64,000 bases of DNA, from positions 4,536,501-4,600,500 of the forward strand of contig CP027224.1 of assembly GCA_002973635.1 (NCBI GenBank), given 5' to 3'. The stretch comes from Lysinibacillus sp. B2A1. Its GTDB lineage: Bacteria > Bacillota > Bacilli > Bacillales_A > Planococcaceae. Positions within the stretch are counted from its first letter, which is position 1. Each line of letters opens with the position of its first letter. Under the pieces are notes generated by a model that did no database searches, was not told the origin of the DNA, and saw only the letters and a list, made by a program, of their open reading frames with translations. The position numbers and the translations under genes were made by a program. This document shows, one piece after another, positions 51,439 through 63,972 of this stretch.

Positions 51439-53628
51439 TTAATTTTCTTCGGCTACTTTGGAATAGCGTTTTGTGTGTAGTAACATGAAGTATCCGAAAG
51501 TAATCGCTAAGAATGCAACTAGGAAGCCTAATAGTACGCCGTAGTTTTGCATTAAGAAAGACATATCGCCTGTAGAAATGCTTGATTTAAAGGCTTGAAC
51601 AGTATATGTCATTGGTAATAGTTTGTTAAATACTTGTAATGGTGATGGGATTAACTCTAGTGGGAATGTTCCCGCACTTGTTGTTAATTGTAAAATCAGA
51701 ACAACAATTGCTATAAAGCGTCCTGGATCACCGAAAATGGACACTAACATTTGAATCAAAGCTAAGAAAACATAGCTTGTTAATAATGCTGTTAATACGA
51801 AGTATCCTAAATTATTTACTTCAAGACCAAGTCCCCATTTTACAATAACCACTGTTAATATAGTTTGAACTAAGCCGACGATTGCTAATACTGACACCTT
51901 ACTTGTAAACCAAGTTGCCCCATTTTTCGGACGAATAGCTGGCTCTACAAGTGGGAACACGATGGAGATTAATAATGCTCCGACGAATAAGCCAAGAGAA
52001 ATAAAGTATGGAGCGAAGCCCGTTCCGTAGTTTGGCACATGGTTAACGGATTCCTTATCGACTTGAACTGGACTACCTACCATATCATATGTGTCTTTAT
52101 TTGCATGTACTTCATTTGCTTTCTCACTTGCTTCTCCTAATTTGCCAGATAAAGTTGATGTACCATCTGCAAGCTCAGTTGAACCATCTGCAAGTGTTGC
52201 AGAGCCTTGTGCTAGCTCTCCAGATTTTGAGGCAAGTGTAGATGTACCTTGATTTAAGGTTGTTGTCCCATTCGCTAACTCATTTAAACCAGATGCTAGT
52301 GTTTTAGAACCTGTTACTGCTGTATTCACACCAGCATTTAATTCACCTAATTTTGCTGCTAATGTCGTATTACCTGCTTGGAGACCTTTTGCACCTTCCA
52401 TTAAAGCACTGCTCTTTGCTGTTAACGCGTTAGCACCTGCTAGCACTTCTGACTGACCTGCTGCAATTTGAGTTGCTCCAGTGCCAACTTGATTTGCACC
52501 AGCTTGTAATTTTTCTGTGCCTGCTAATAACGAATTTAAACCATTATGCACGTTTGCACTTCCAGCTTGAAGTTCTGCTAATGTTTGCTTTAATACTGCA
52601 GCTTGCTCTTCAGGCATTGAAGCCAACATACCTTGTAATTGATTAGATAAGGCTGTAATTCCTGCCTCTACTTTTGCAGAACCCGCTGTTAATTGGTTTG
52701 CTGCACCATTTAATGCACCAGCGTTTTCAGCAATAGAAGCTGCACCTGTACTAATCTGCTGTTGTTTATCATTTAAAGTGTTTAAACCTGCTTCCACTTT
52801 CGCAACACCCTGTGTATATTGCGTTAAACCTTGCTCAAGACTTGTAGCACCATTCGCTGCTTGTTGCGCACCTTTTTGTAATTGCACTGTACCATCCTGA
52901 AGCTTTACTAGACCAGTAGATAAATCATTTGCACCTTTAGCGGCATCTCTAGCACCTTTTGTAATTTTATCTGTACCATTTGATAATTCAATTGTGCTTG
53001 ATGCCAGCTGTTCAAGATAACCTTTTAAATCTTTCGCACCATTAGCAACTTTTTGAGCACCTTCATCTAGCTTATTAGAGCCATCAGCAGCCTCTGTAAA
53101 GCCATCCCCAAGTGTTGCAATGGAATCAAATAATTTTTCTGCATAAGTTGCTGAAACCTGTGCATTTACTTCCGCACGTACACGATCCATTGCCGTTTCA
53201 CCAATCTGTGCACCAAGGAAGTTTAATCCTTCATTCGGAATATAGTTCATCACTAATTTAGAAGGTTTGTCATCTAATAGTGTTGTAGCATGCTCAGAGA
53301 AATTTGTTGGAATTTCTAAAATCATGTAATAGTCACGGCCATTTAAGCCTTTTTCAGCCTGTTCTTTAGATACCTCAATAAAGTTAAATTGCTCACTATC
53401 AACAAGCTTTTCAACCAAGGTGTCACCTAAATCTAATTTTACCTCATCCATTTTAGCACCCTTATCTTCATTGACAATTGCTACTGGCAGGTTAGGTAGA
53501 CCTGCATATGGATCCCAGAAAGCCCATAAAAACATGCCTGCATACATGACTGGAATAAATAATACAGCAATGATTGACACAAGCATTTTTCTTGTTTTCA
53601 AGATTTTCAGCCATTCAGCTTTAATCAT
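51439..53628 (-). CDS. yhgE: YhgE/Pip-family membrane protein
   Basis: 729 residues. A membrane helix at about 15-38, a large extracytoplasmic region (about 40-535) rich in heptad-like repeats of the type LxxGxxxLxxG, and about five C-terminal helices (about 540-720, ABC2-like). The related Lactococcus Pip is a phage infection receptor; YhgE in Bacillus has no firm function. Regulated probably by the TetR gene upstream. Confidence 0.92.
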   Translation of the reverse strand: MIKAEWLKILKTRKMLVSIIAVLFIPVMYAGMFLWAFWDPYAGLPNLPVAIVNEDKGAKMDEVKLDLGDTLVEKLVDSEQFNFIEVSKEQAEKGLNGRDYYMILEIPTNFSEHATTLLDDKPSKLVMNYIPNEGLNFLGAQIGETAMDRVRAEVNAQVSATYAEKLFDSIATLGDGFTEAADGSNKLDEGAQKVANGAKDLKGYLEQLASSTIELSNGTDKITKGARDAAKGANDLSTGLVKLQDGTVQLQKGAQQAANGATSLEQGLTQYTQGVAKVEAGLNTLNDKQQQISTGAASIAENAGALNGAANQLTAGSAKVEAGITALSNQLQGMLASMPEEQAAVLKQTLAELQAGSANVHNGLNSLLAGTEKLQAGANQVGTGATQIAAGQSEVLAGANALTAKSSALMEGAKGLQAGNTTLAAKLGELNAGVNTAVTGSKTLASGLNELANGTTTLNQGTSTLASKSGELAQGSATLADGSTELADGTSTLSGKLGEASEKANEVHANKDTYDMVGSPVQVDKESVNHVPNYGTGFAPYFISLGLFVGALLISIVFPLVEPAIRPKNGATWFTSKVSVLAIVGLVQTILTVVIVKWGLGLEVNNLGYFVLTALLTSYVFLALIQMLVSIFGDPGRFIAIVVLILQLTTSAGTFPLELIPSPLQVFNKLLPMTYTVQAFKSSISTGDMSFLMQNYGVLLGFLVAFLAITFGYFMLLHTKRYSKVAEEN

Positions 53629-53745
53629 AAAATTACCTCACTCCTATACTAGTTGACCGAAAACGTCAATCGGTCATTTAAATTCAAAAAAAATCGAAAC
53701 CTTCCAGTGAATAGACTGGTACTTAATCCAATTAAAATTGCCGAA

Positions 53746-54318
53746 TCAAGTTAAAAGTAGTCCACGGAAGATTGTTTCTTTAAAAAGATTTAAAATCTTT
53801 TCCTCTGGAATCATGTCGCCATGCAGTTCATGCCAATCAACGACAAATGCTAGATATGCCTTTAGCAACAGATAGCTCACTAATTCTGCATCACAGTCTC
53901 TAATCTCACCTTTATCAATACGCCTCTGAATTAACTCAGCAACATACGATAAAATCTCAGTCTCGATACGGATGAGAACTTGTTTGACAGCTGGCGTTCG
54001 TAATTCTTTTTCCTCCTCTAATAACTTCGCAAATAAAAGATGTTTTTCACGGAACTGTAGCATTTTCATTAAAGCATTATGTGCATTGTCCATAAAACTC
54101 GCTGATGCATCCAACACTGCATCTGCTTCTGCCTTCATCTCTCGTACAAGTGACATAGCTATCTCTTGAAATAAAATTTCTTTATTTGCAAAGAATGTAT
54201 AAATCGTTCCCTTACCGACATTAGCAATTTTCGCTACTTGCTCCATCGTTGTCGCCTTGTAACCAAACAATGTAAAAGATTTTGCAGCTGCTTCAAGAAT
54301 TTCCTGCCTACGATCCAT
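53746..54318 (-). CDS. yhgD: TetR-family regulator (YhgD-like)
   Basis: 190 residues from ATG 54318 (AAAGGATG upstream). The N-terminal helix-turn-helix (LFGYKATTMEQVAKIANVGK, GTIYTFFANKEILF) is typical, followed by an all-helical ligand domain. In B. subtilis yhgD precedes yhgE and follows hemEHY. A palindrome-like ATGACCGA/TCGGTCAT pattern occurs near both promoters (about 53653-53680, 54370-54400), perhaps the operator. Confidence 0.9.
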   Translation of the reverse strand: MDRRQEILEAAAKSFTLFGYKATTMEQVAKIANVGKGTIYTFFANKEILFQEIAMSLVREMKAEADAVLDASASFMDNAHNALMKMLQFREKHLLFAKLLEEEKELRTPAVKQVLIRIETEILSYVAELIQRRIDKGEIRDCDAELVSYLLLKAYLAFVVDWHELHGDMIPEEKILNLFKETIFRGLLLT

Positions 54319-54438
54319 TAATAACATCCTTTCTTGTTAGGTTATGTACATTCTTAGTACACAGAAACAAAATGACCAGAAAACCATTTCGGTCATCTGG
54401 TCATTATCATATTCCTATTTTAACAATAATGCAAGTGT

Positions 54439-54957
54439 TTAATGATGATTTTTTTCATTTTTTTCTTGATCGCTTTGCTCTATATCATTATCGTGATTCA
54501 TCATATTATTATCCATACTGTTATTCGCTTTGTCATCCTCTGGTACGATCTGTGACATATCAGGGTTTCCAGCTGTAATTTGTTGCTTAGGCATATTATG
54601 AACGCCATTAGCTGTTGTATGAGCATACATATAATAAACACCATCATGGTCAAATGTCGTTTCTGCTTTATAAACGCCATCCTTCTCTAAATTTCCTTCA
54701 ATCATTTGCCCTTCATCACGTTTGCCAGATTCCCAAACCTCAAATTCCACAACAGCATTATCAACATTTTTTCCACCTTGCTCAACATGTGCAGCAAGTT
54801 CAATCGTTTCATTGATTGCTACTTCTTTTGCTGTTAAGATTTCAACATCTGGTATTTGAGGTACCTCAGGCTCCTTTAATGTTGTGGGTTCTTCTTTTTC
54901 CCCACATCCTACTAATAATGCTGGTACTGCTATTAATGCTAACAACCATTTTTTCAT
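54439..54957 (-). CDS. FixH/YtkA-like lipoprotein with His/Asp/Met-rich tail
   Basis: 172 residues. Signal peptide with lipobox LLVGC (Cys18), a YtkA-like beta-sandwich (about 40-125, INETIELAAHVEQGGKNVDN, GVYKAETTFDHDGVYYMYAH) and a C-terminal tail of Asn, Asp, His and Met (about 135-172, NNMMNHDNDIEQ to KNHH) that could bind metal. It starts directly after the kinase stop codon, so it is the last gene of the operon. Confidence 0.85.
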   Translation of the reverse strand: MKKWLLALIAVPALLVGCGEKEEPTTLKEPEVPQIPDVEILTAKEVAINETIELAAHVEQGGKNVDNAVVEFEVWESGKRDEGQMIEGNLEKDGVYKAETTFDHDGVYYMYAHTTANGVHNMPKQQITAGNPDMSQIVPEDDKANNSMDNNMMNHDNDIEQSDQEKNEKNHH

Positions 54958-56349
54958 TTATTCTTCCTCCATTAATGGCAACGTAATTTTCACCGTTGTG
55001 CCCTTTTCTACTTTACTTTCAATTTCAATTTTACCGTATAGCTGTTTTAAAAGTTGCTCCACAATCGATAAGCCTAAGCCACTACCACCATCCGCTCGAC
55101 CACGTGCCTTATTGACACGATAAAAACGCTCTGTCACATGTGGTAGGTCCTCCTGTGGAATACCAATTCCATAGTCCTTTATTGTAATCTGAGCACTGTT
55201 ATGATTCTCTACAGCTACTATTTCTATCTTTGACTGCTCATTCGAGTAATTAATAGCATTTTCTATTATATTTATAAAAATTTGCTTCAACTTGATTTCA
55301 TCTGCTTTGATAATTAAAGCATCATCAGCTTCTAATTTCAGTACTATCCTCTTTTTTTCTGCCTGATGAATTAATATCTTTTGAACTTCACGTAATGTTT
55401 CGGCAAGTGGAATTGGATATAGCGTAATTTCCGTTTGCTCATTCTCCATCCGAGCTAGTTGAAGCAGTTCATTTGTCAAACGCTCCATACGATTTGCCTC
55501 GCGAACAATCAGCTGAATGGTTTCTTCTTTTTGTTCTTCCTGTATGAAGCCATTATGCAATGCTTCACCATAGCCCTTCACATAACTAATAGGCGTTCGT
55601 AATTCATGAGAAACGGTAGCTAAAAACGTTTTTTGAGCCTCATCCTCTTGCTGTATAGACGCTGCCATTTTATTAAAGGTACTAGATAATCGCCCAATCT
55701 CATCTCTAGAATTAACCGGCACACGAGTCCCATAATTTCCATCCGACATTTCTTCTACAGCCCTTTGCAATTCACTTAATGGTCGCATTATATGGCGAAT
55801 CCCTTTATAAATTAAAAAACTAATGACGATTAAAAATAATAGGGCGCTTCCAACTAGAAAAGTAACCTGTTCATTTGCTAACTCACTAATTTTTGCTAAT
55901 GGAAAGTAAATATAGATGATGCCTTCAAGTCTATTTTGATCCACTAATGGAAGTACTACAGAAATAAGCTGTCTGTCAAATCGAGGTTCATATCCTATTT
56001 TTTGTACATAATGTCCTGCTAATAATTGCTGGCGATCCTCAGGACCAATCAATGTTTCATAATCAATATCGAATGGAACACAAGCGCTAAGCTCACGAGG
56101 ATTTCTAACTGCAAAAATATTTAAATTTGAATAATTACTATAATGTTCAATATCTGCAATAAATTCATCTGTTACCTTTCCACCTGCATACATAGTTTGT
56201 AATTTTGTACCGACTTCAATCATCATATCTTCTGTGTCTTCCACATAAAGACGTTCATATAAAAAATCAGTCAAAACATACATAAATACAACCGTTATAA
56301 TTAAAAAAGTAAAAATTAATATCCAAATACGAGTAGATATCTTTTTCAT
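54958..56349 (-). CDS. Sensor histidine kinase
   Basis: 463 residues. Two membrane helices (about 7-29 and 165-186) enclose an extracytoplasmic sensor domain of about 135 residues; HAMP (about 187-240), His in FLATVSHELRTPISYVKGYG (about 249), N-box ENAINYS, G1 DYGIGIP and G2 GSGLGLSIV. It overlaps the regulator gene by four bases. Ligand unknown. Confidence 0.95.
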   Translation of the reverse strand: MKKISTRIWILIFTFLIITVVFMYVLTDFLYERLYVEDTEDMMIEVGTKLQTMYAGGKVTDEFIADIEHYSNYSNLNIFAVRNPRELSACVPFDIDYETLIGPEDRQQLLAGHYVQKIGYEPRFDRQLISVVLPLVDQNRLEGIIYIYFPLAKISELANEQVTFLVGSALLFLIVISFLIYKGIRHIMRPLSELQRAVEEMSDGNYGTRVPVNSRDEIGRLSSTFNKMAASIQQEDEAQKTFLATVSHELRTPISYVKGYGEALHNGFIQEEQKEETIQLIVREANRMERLTNELLQLARMENEQTEITLYPIPLAETLREVQKILIHQAEKKRIVLKLEADDALIIKADEIKLKQIFINIIENAINYSNEQSKIEIVAVENHNSAQITIKDYGIGIPQEDLPHVTERFYRVNKARGRADGGSGLGLSIVEQLLKQLYGKIEIESKVEKGTTVKITLPLMEEE

Positions 56350-57029
56350 TCGTTTGCGTCAAAACGGTAGCCTACTCCCCAGACGGTTTGTACATATGCC
56401 GCGGCTTCCTTTCCAAGCTTCAACCGTAACGTTTTAATATGAGTATCCACAGTTCTTGTACCACCAATATAATCAATATCCCAAATGCGTTCTAATAATT
56501 GTTCTCTTGTATACGCATTTCCTGGATTTTTCATAAATAGATGCAATAATTCAAATTCCTTTAGTGTGAGTGGAATGCTTTTATCATTCACTGATACTTT
56601 TCGAGATATTTCATCTAGCTTTATGGGTCCAGTAACGATATATTTTTGCTGTATTTCATTTATACTTGAGCCAGTTCTTCTCAAAACTGCACGTATACGA
56701 GCTAGTAGCTCCTCTACTGTGAATGGCTTGACAATATAATCATCCCCGCCAAGCGTTAGCCCCTTTACCTTATCTTCATTCGCGTCACGGGCAGTTAAAA
56801 ATATGATTGGTACATTCGACATTGCTCGGATACTTTGACATACTACAAAGCCATCCTCATGCGGCATCATAACATCTAGTAGAACCAAATCAATTTGTTC
56901 ACGAACAATAATATCATATGCCTCCATACCACTTGCTGCAGTAAAGGTCTCAAAATTAGAATTATTAAGCATCATCTCTATTAGATTGCGCATATCTCGC
57001 TCATCATCAACAATTAATACAGTTGTCAC
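56346..57029 (-). CDS. OmpR-family response regulator
   Basis: 227 residues from GTG 57029 (GGGAGGAA upstream). Receiver with IVDDERDMR, phosphoacceptor Asp in LVLLDVMMPHEDG (about 52) and IVKPFTVEEL; C-terminal winged helix ending QTVWGVGYRF. Overlaps both neighbours by four bases. Confidence 0.95.
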   Translation of the reverse strand: MTTVLIVDDERDMRNLIEMMLNNSNFETFTAASGMEAYDIIVREQIDLVLLDVMMPHEDGFVVCQSIRAMSNVPIIFLTARDANEDKVKGLTLGGDDYIVKPFTVEELLARIRAVLRRTGSSINEIQQKYIVTGPIKLDEISRKVSVNDKSIPLTLKEFELLHLFMKNPGNAYTREQLLERIWDIDYIGGTRTVDTHIKTLRLKLGKEAAAYVQTVWGVGYRFDANE

Positions 57030-57991
57030 AATTTTTCCTCCCTCACTAACAGTTGAAATGCACCTTTTCCAACATCTACTGTTTTTTCTACATGACCATT
57101 CATAATAAAATACAATGTGTGATCATCATATCCGGCAACCACAATATAGTTCTTAAATTGATTAACAACAAATGGGTTAGCCCCTACCTCTAGCTGCCAT
57201 TTCACCTTACCATTAAAGTCAGCTACATATAATTCATTATGTCCATGACTAACCACAAGGACTGAGTCTTTCGTTTTTGTTAATCCTACAGGCATTAATG
57301 GCATCTCTATTTCTCCATGCAATTCACCTGTAGATAAATCATAACGTTTTACGGAGCTATTAGGTTTACTTCCATCACCATGCCCTCCAACCCACAATTC
57401 ATTTGTTTCTTCTATTATTGCTAAACCATGTGCTGATTTTGGAATTACCCACTCCTGTTCAACTTTCAGATTTTTGACATTTAAAATTGATAATTTGGTA
57501 TCTTTAAAATTTATGATATATAGCTTTTCCTTAAAAGCTGCCATGGACATAGGGTAATTACCTAACTGCTGTGAGGCAAGCTCATTTCCCTTCTCATCAA
57601 AGCTTGTCACTGTATTCGTAGTGCTATTCGTAATAAAGAATTGTTTATCATTTTCGGAATAATAAACATTTGTAGTACCAATCTTCACTTTTTTTGAATA
57701 GAGCTTTTCCCCAGTTGATAATGTATAAACATCAATTTTATCTAACTGATGACCGAACAATAAGATACGATCGTCTCCAAGTAATACTGCACCAGTATAA
57801 GCTTTATCAAACGACCATGTAGCTATTACCTTCCCCTGTTCATCTATAAAATCTAATGATGGTTCTTGTATATTTAAAGACGCAATAAAGTTCTGTTTGC
57901 TCTTGATAGGCTTAAAGGATAAATCTGTACAGCCAGCCAACCACACTACTAGAAGTAAAGAAAGAATGAAGAATGCAAACCTTTTCAACAT
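57026..57991 (-). CDS. Beta-propeller-like lipoprotein
   Basis: 321 residues from ATG 57991 (AGAGG five bases upstream; in-frame GTG 57997 and ATG 57994 are alternatives). Lipobox VWLAGC, then about six or seven YVTN/NHL-type blades (for example KLYIINFKDTKLSILNVKNL, HNELYVADFNGKVKWQLE). It is probably an extracytoplasmic sensor or binding partner for the downstream two-component system. It is the first gene of the four-gene operon. Confidence 0.85.
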   Translation of the reverse strand: MLKRFAFFILSLLLVVWLAGCTDLSFKPIKSKQNFIASLNIQEPSLDFIDEQGKVIATWSFDKAYTGAVLLGDDRILLFGHQLDKIDVYTLSTGEKLYSKKVKIGTTNVYYSENDKQFFITNSTTNTVTSFDEKGNELASQQLGNYPMSMAAFKEKLYIINFKDTKLSILNVKNLKVEQEWVIPKSAHGLAIIEETNELWVGGHGDGSKPNSSVKRYDLSTGELHGEIEMPLMPVGLTKTKDSVLVVSHGHNELYVADFNGKVKWQLEVGANPFVVNQFKNYIVVAGYDDHTLYFIMNGHVEKTVDVGKGAFQLLVREEKL

Positions 57992-58180
57992 CATCACCTC
58001 TGCCTCTTAACTATACTTCACATTTGTGAAATCTGAGTGAAACTTGATTGGTAATTCTATGACAAACCAACGCCATTATCAGATTCATTATAAATAACAC
58101 TACTTTAACAAACATTTATCTAACTCTCCCCCTTTAATAAACATATACTACATAGATTCTGGTAAGGAGGCGTTTCAGTT

Positions 58181-59266
58181 ATGGTGTCAATTAGCTTATG
58201 TATGATTGTAAAAAATGAAGAGGATGTCATCGGTAGATGTTTGGCATCCGTTAAAGACTTAGTTGATGAGATTAATATTATTGATACTGGTTCTACTGAT
58301 AATACAAAGGAGATCGCGAAGCAATTCACAGAACGTATTATTGATTTTAAATGGATTCACCATTTTGCAGCAGCACGAAATTTTTCATTTCAACAAGCAA
58401 CAAAGGAGTACATTTTATGGCTTGATGCAGACGATGTATTTTTAGCGGAGGATCAGGAGAAATTTAAATCGCTGAAAGAATCATTAAACTCCAATATAGA
58501 TGCAGTTTCAATGAATTATCACTTAAGTTTTGATAGTGAGGGCAATGTAAGCTCTCTATTAAGAAGATATCGTTTAGTAAGAAAGGATAAACAATTTCAA
58601 TGGATAGGAGCTGTCCATGAATATTTAGAAGTCGGTGGCAATCTTTTAAATAGTGATGTCGCTGTCAGTCATTTACCACTCAGTCATGATCATAGCCGGA
58701 ATATTAACATCTATAGGCAACTCGTCCAATCTGGAGAACCTCTCTCTCCCCGTGATACCTTTTATTACGCAAATGAATTACTGGATCATGGACAATTCGA
58801 TGATGCTTTATTTTACTATGAAACATTTTTAACCTCCAAATTGGGCTGGGTGGAAGATAATATTCAAGCCTGCTATAAATTAGCAGATTGCTACTTCAAT
58901 TTAAAAGATAAAGAAAATTATTTGAGCTCTATACTAAGAAGCTTTGAATACGATATTCCTCGCCCAGAAGCGTGTTGCAGACTCGGATTCCACTTTATGG
59001 AACAATTTAAAAATTACGAAGCTATATTTTGGTACGAACAAGCTCTCGTCATTAAACAAAACCCAAACGCCCCATTCCAAAATAAAACCTATACTACGTG
59101 GTTACCTCATTTACAACTTTGTGTACTTTTTGACCGTTTACAACAATACGAATTAGCCAATGCCCATAACGAATTAGCTCGATCCTTTATTCCAAACGAT
59201 GAAAAAGTTTTACACAATAAAAAGTATTTTGAAGGTATTTTAATTAAAGAGCATAAGGACTCCTAA
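58181..59266 (+). CDS. Family 2 glycosyltransferase with TPR-like C-terminus
   Basis: 361 residues. The GT-A domain has SLCMIVKNEEDVIGRCL (about 4-20), IIDTGSTDNT and the DxD motif LWLDADDVF (about 86-94). The C-terminal half (about 190-350) has TPR-like helices (ALFYYETFLTSKLGWVEDNI, EAIFWYEQALVIKQN). Such enzymes modify proteins. It is directly upstream of a collagen-like protein gene, a likely substrate. AAGGAGG upstream. Confidence 0.9.
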   Translation: MVSISLCMIVKNEEDVIGRCLASVKDLVDEINIIDTGSTDNTKEIAKQFTERIIDFKWIHHFAAARNFSFQQATKEYILWLDADDVFLAEDQEKFKSLKESLNSNIDAVSMNYHLSFDSEGNVSSLLRRYRLVRKDKQFQWIGAVHEYLEVGGNLLNSDVAVSHLPLSHDHSRNINIYRQLVQSGEPLSPRDTFYYANELLDHGQFDDALFYYETFLTSKLGWVEDNIQACYKLADCYFNLKDKENYLSSILRSFEYDIPRPEACCRLGFHFMEQFKNYEAIFWYEQALVIKQNPNAPFQNKTYTTWLPHLQLCVLFDRLQQYELANAHNELARSFIPNDEKVLHNKKYFEGILIKEHKDS

Positions 59267-59439
59267 TAAATTAAGCTATATATTTTGAAAGCTATAATCT
59301 AGTATAAAACCAAACCAATATTCATTAAAAATTTTCAAAATAATCTGTGTCTCACATTTTATTTATCACGAATAAGAGGTAATTATCTATTTCCTCTAGC
59401 ATCTCAATGAATACGATATCTGAGAAAGGAGGTGAGATA

Positions 59440-61460
<2,021 letters not shown>

Positions 61461-61498
61461 ATTTAGGTTACTAAGAACATTTTAAAGTAATTGGTAAT

Positions 61499-61545
61499 AG
61501 AACTAGCAAACGATGAAATATTAAGTTTGCTAGTTCTTTTTGTTT
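61499..61545 (+). terminator. Terminator after the collagen-like gene
   Basis: AGAACTAGCAAAC pairs with GTTTGCTAGTTCT, followed by TTTTGTTTTTTT. Confidence 0.9.
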
Positions 61546-61565
61546 TTTTAAACTTACATAAATAC

Positions 61566-61606
61566 AAAAAATAGTACGAACTTAATGATTAAAGTTCGTA
61601 CTATTG
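61566..61606 (-). terminator. hemY terminator
   Basis: AATAGTACGAACTTT pairs with AAGTTCGTACTATT on the minus strand, followed by TTTTGTATTT. Confidence 0.85.
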
Positions 61607-61618
61607 CTCTTCTATTAT

Positions 61619-63040
61619 TTAAAATATTTCCTTTAACACTTCTTCTACAACATGTTTACCTTGTTGCACACATTCTGGTATGGATATTCCCTCAAATGAG
61701 CTACCTGCCAATTTTACAGTTGGAAAATGTGCTTGTAATTCTTGTTTTATGCTCTGGACTTTCGCCTCATGCCCAACAGTGTATTGCGGCATCGCATTTT
61801 TCCAACGTGTAACCACTGTCGTTATTGGATCCCCATCTATACCCATAGTTTTATTTAAATCCTGTAACACAGTTTTCTCAATTTCAGTATCTGATAACGC
61901 TACAATTGCTTCGTCACCCACTCGACCAATGTAACTGCGTAATAGCACATAATCGTCAGGTGAGGTACCTGGCCACTTACGATTCATCCAAGTACAGGAA
62001 GTTATTGAAAAATCGCTATTTCGGGAGACAAAAAACGATAGTGCATCCAGATCGCCTAATTGATCTTTTGTAAAAGCCATTGTCACAGTAGCAATAGTAG
62101 CTGCCTTCATCGTACTCAATTCAGTTAAAAGCTGTTGTTTACTAAACATTTTCTCTACGACATTAAATGGCGTGGCAATTATAACAGCATCCGCCTTAAT
62201 TTGAGTAAAATTATTTAACACAACTTGAACTGAGCCATCTTTACGATGTTCAATCTCTTCGACCTTTACACCCTTCATTATTGATCCAGGAAGTAATGAT
62301 TTTTCAAGTTCCTCGATAAGTGTCTCCAGACCATTATTAAAGGTTTGAAAAATCCCCTTATCCTTAGCAATAAGATTATTACTTAAAAAATTCGTACCAG
62401 ACTTTTTCATTCCTAGTAAAAGGCTACGATATTTTTGTTCTAATCCATAAAGCTGTGGGAAGGTTGAACACATACTTAACTGCTCAATATCTCCTGCAAA
62501 TGTTCCTGCAAGTAATGGTTCCACTAAATTTTCGACAATTTCTGCACCAAATCTTCTTCTGAAAAACTGCCCTAATGGCTGATCATCATTCTGTGCAGAG
62601 CGAGGAATAAAAAAATCCCCTGCTGCACGTATTTTTCCGCTAAGTGAAAATAAACCAGATGTAATAAATGACGAGACATGCGGTGTTGCTCCAGACAGAA
62701 GATTACTAGGGATTGGATAAAGATGACTACCAACAGCAATATAAGTCGGACCTGTGTTACTCGTAATTATTTCTTGTTCAATTCCTAAATCTTTTGCCAA
62801 CGTATATACATAGTTCTCCCGATCAAAGAAAGATTCTGGTCCACGCTCTATAATGAAACCATTTTTTCTAAGTGTTTGAATTTTTCCGCCAAGACGTAGT
62901 GACGACTCGACAAGTACGATATCTAAGGGCAATTCTTGTGCACTTGCTTCTTTTTGCATATAGAACGCAGCTGTAAGACCAGTAATACCACCGCCTACAA
63001 CAACTACCTTTCGTCTTTTCTGAGTCACCAACATCATCAC
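61619..63040 (-). CDS. hemY: Coproporphyrinogen III / protoporphyrinogen oxidase
   Basis: 473 residues. FAD-binding KVVVVGGGITGLTAAFYMQK (about 11-30), IVLVESSLRLGGKIQT, GPESFFDRENY and the C-terminal AGSSFEGISIPECVQQGK. In Gram-positives the enzyme oxidises coproporphyrinogen III in the coproporphyrin-dependent haem pathway. The start among clustered GTG/ATG codons at 63034-63040 is uncertain. 12 bases after hemH. Confidence 0.95.
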   Translation of the reverse strand: MMMLVTQKRRKVVVVGGGITGLTAAFYMQKEASAQELPLDIVLVESSLRLGGKIQTLRKNGFIIERGPESFFDRENYVYTLAKDLGIEQEIITSNTGPTYIAVGSHLYPIPSNLLSGATPHVSSFITSGLFSLSGKIRAAGDFFIPRSAQNDDQPLGQFFRRRFGAEIVENLVEPLLAGTFAGDIEQLSMCSTFPQLYGLEQKYRSLLLGMKKSGTNFLSNNLIAKDKGIFQTFNNGLETLIEELEKSLLPGSIMKGVKVEEIEHRKDGSVQVVLNNFTQIKADAVIIATPFNVVEKMFSKQQLLTELSTMKAATIATVTMAFTKDQLGDLDALSFFVSRNSDFSITSCTWMNRKWPGTSPDDYVLLRSYIGRVGDEAIVALSDTEIEKTVLQDLNKTMGIDGDPITTVVTRWKNAMPQYTVGHEAKVQSIKQELQAHFPTVKLAGSSFEGISIPECVQQGKHVVEEVLKEIF

Positions 63041-63051
63041 TTTCTTTTCGC

Positions 63052-63972
63052 TTAGCTTAATTTTTTATGAATAGCATCTACCATCGCATCAATAAATAAT
63101 GGATGTGTATTTGGCATAGCTGGACGATAGTATTTTGCCCCTAGTTCATCACAAACAACTTTACATTCAAAATCATTATCGTATAAAACTTCTAGATGTT
63201 CTGTTACAAAGCCAACTGGTGTGTAAACGAATGAACGGAAGCCTTTTTGCTCATATAGGTCACGAGTTAAGTCTTGAACATCTGGACCAATCCAAGGCTC
63301 TGGTGTTTGACCTGCTGATTGCCAACCAACTTCTACATTTTGTACACCAGTTGCTGCTTGGATTAAACGAGCTGTCTCGATTAATTGGTCTTCATATGGA
63401 TCGCCTAACTCTTTTATCTTTTCTGGAAGCGAATGCGCAGATACGATTAAACATGCTTTTTCACGTTCTTCTTCAGACATACCATTAAATGTTTCGTTCA
63501 CTTTATTTTTCCAATACTCTATAAATTTTGGTTCGTTGTACCAAGATTCTACAGAAGTAATGGTTAAACGATCTCCAGCCGCTTCTACTGCACGTCCATT
63601 ATAAGACTTGATAGAGAATGTTGAGAAATGAGGCGCTAATACAATAGTAATCGCTTCTTTAATACCCTCTGCTACCATCTGTTCTACAGCATCTTCGATA
63701 AATGGATGAATATGCTTTAAACCAATAAATAATTTGTATTCTACAGCATCTTGAACTTCATTTAATCGTGCACATAGAGCTTCTGCTTGAGCTTTTGTCG
63801 CCGCAGCAAGTGGTGATAATCCGCCGATTGCTTCATATCGACTACGTAAATCTTCTAAATGCTCTAGTGATGGTTTGCGACCATGGCGAATATGCGTATA
63901 GTACGGTTCTATATCTTCTTCTTTATAAGGTGTTCCATATGCCATTACTAATAAGCCTTTGATTTCTTTCAT
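63052..63972 (-). CDS. hemH: Coproporphyrin III ferrochelatase
   Basis: 306 residues from ATG 63972; an in-frame GTG at 63984 overlaps the AGAGGTG site. N-terminus [20 protein letters not shown], catalytic His in [11 protein letters not shown] (about 180) and Glu in [11 protein letters not shown] (about 260). It inserts iron into coproporphyrin III. hemE would be expected upstream, outside the window. Confidence 0.96.
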   Translation of the reverse strand: MKEIKGLLVMAYGTPYKEEDIEPYYTHIRHGRKPSLEHLEDLRSRYEAIGGLSPLAAATKAQAEALCARLNEVQDAVEYKLFIGLKHIHPFIEDAVEQMVAEGIKEAITIVLAPHFSTFSIKSYNGRAVEAAGDRLTITSVESWYNEPKFIEYWKNKVNETFNGMSEEEREKACLIVSAHSLPEKIKELGDPYEDQLIETARLIQAATGVQNVEVGWQSAGQTPEPWIGPDVQDLTRDLYEQKGFRSFVYTPVGFVTEHLEVLYDNDFECKVVCDELGAKYYRPAMPNTHPLFIDAMVDAIHKKLS

